Assembly: GCA_047619485.1 (NCBI GenBank)
Contig: JBLHKE010000509.1
Span: 1-5,847 of the forward strand
Reading direction: 5' to 3'
From: JBLHKE01 sp047619485
GTDB lineage: Bacteria; Verrucomicrobiota; Verrucomicrobiia; Verrucomicrobiales; DEV007
DNA length: 5,847 nucleotides
In this document: piece after piece, positions 5,595 through 5,847 of the stretch
Numbering within the stretch: the stretch's first letter is position 1
Layout of the letters: every line of letters starts with the position of its first letter
Notes under the pieces: generated by a model
Databases searched by the model: none
What the model saw: the letters and a program-made list of their open reading frames with translations, nothing else
Told to the model about the DNA's origin: nothing
Program-made: the position numbers and the translations under genes

Positions 5595-5847
5595 CTAGTT
5601 GCGGATGATGGTTTCGTGCAAGTTGAGAATGACCCGGGCGACCGATGTCCAAGCTGCCAGTTCGGCAGGATCGAGCGTGCTCTTCGGGTGCTGGCCGACG
5701 CTGATGAGCTGATCGGCGGCGGTATTGTTTTCGAGATACTCCTCCTTGTGCTTGGCGTAGACGGATTCTAGAACGCTTGCCTGCTCGGGTGTCGGTGGCC
5801 TCGATAGCGCCCTCTTCCACCCGTAGGTGATCGTCGATGCGACGGAG
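5595..5847 (-). CDS. DUF1553 (PSD1) protein, C-terminal 83 residues
   Basis: Only the 3' end is in the window; the frame is open from the window edge to a TAG at 5595-5597. The visible protein includes YGWKRALSRPPTPEQ, then LDPAELAAWTSVARVILNL and HETIIRN at the end. This is the usual finish of DUF1553 proteins, where RALxRxPTxxE and a final AWxxxARxLLNxxEF are conserved. In this group of bacteria the complete protein is normally large and exported, often with cytochrome c-like and DUF1549 domains before DUF1553; none of that can be seen here. It is followed after 5 bp by the DUF1501 gene, the standard order for this pair, so the two are surely cotranscribed and probably act together outside the cytoplasm. 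Confidence 0.85.
   Translation of the reverse strand, partial: SVASTITYGWKRALSRPPTPEQASVLESVYAKHKEEYLENNTAADQLISVGQHPKSTLDPAELAAWTSVARVILNLHETIIRN

Noticed and set aside
5590..5820. N-terminal extension of the DUF1501 protein to 5820
   Set aside because: These bases encode the conserved end of the DUF1553 protein in another frame, and the extension would bury the twin-arginine signal.

Overview
The window reads as chromosome from a moderately GC-rich member of the Planctomycetota-Verrucomicrobiota group, most likely Verrucomicrobiota. Three things point there: the paired DUF1553 and DUF1501 genes, a secreted protein with acidic calcium-binding-type linkers and a C-terminal beta domain of a style common in that phylum, and the near absence of Shine-Dalgarno sequences. 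Lineage is inferred from gene content; no rRNA is present.

Layout. Positions 1-246 hold the decayed 3' end of a transposase (ISKra4-like), broken by an in-frame TAA. Positions 392-895 (minus) encode a small protein of unknown function with a membrane segment at each end. Divergent from it is a compact replication pair: tmk (thymidylate kinase, 1063-1716) overlaps holB (DNA polymerase III delta', 1713-2681) by ATGA. Next comes an exported protein, 2726-3685, interrupted by one in-frame TGA. About 490 bp of intergenic DNA with several hairpins follow. The right end is a minus-strand operon: the 3' end of a DUF1553 gene (5595 to the window edge), then a DUF1501 gene (4180-5589) with a twin-arginine signal.

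The most interesting item is the 2726-3685 gene. Its two halves are in the same frame, separated only by TGA 2921-2923. That TGA sits where a thioredoxin-fold protein has its first redox cysteine, giving U-G-I-C. The Cys three residues later is the only cysteine of the predicted mature protein. Ten bases after the TGA a hairpin begins that resembles the bacterial SECIS of E. coli fdhF in spacing, size and apical loop. The domain resembles the N-terminal domain of animal selenoprotein P, which also carries its first selenocysteine in a U-x-x-C motif. I therefore read it as a candidate secreted bacterial selenoprotein (Sec66), not as a pseudogene. The decisive test, the presence of selA/selB/selC/selD in the genome, lies outside this window.

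How the genes relate: tmk supplies dTDP precursor and holB is a clamp-loader subunit, a pairing also seen in E. coli. The selenoprotein candidate has its own promoter-like sequence between holB and its ATG. The DUF1553/DUF1501 pair is an independent unit. Two genes share the same geometry, a -10-like hexamer, exactly 7 nt, then ATG, which suggests leaderless transcripts.
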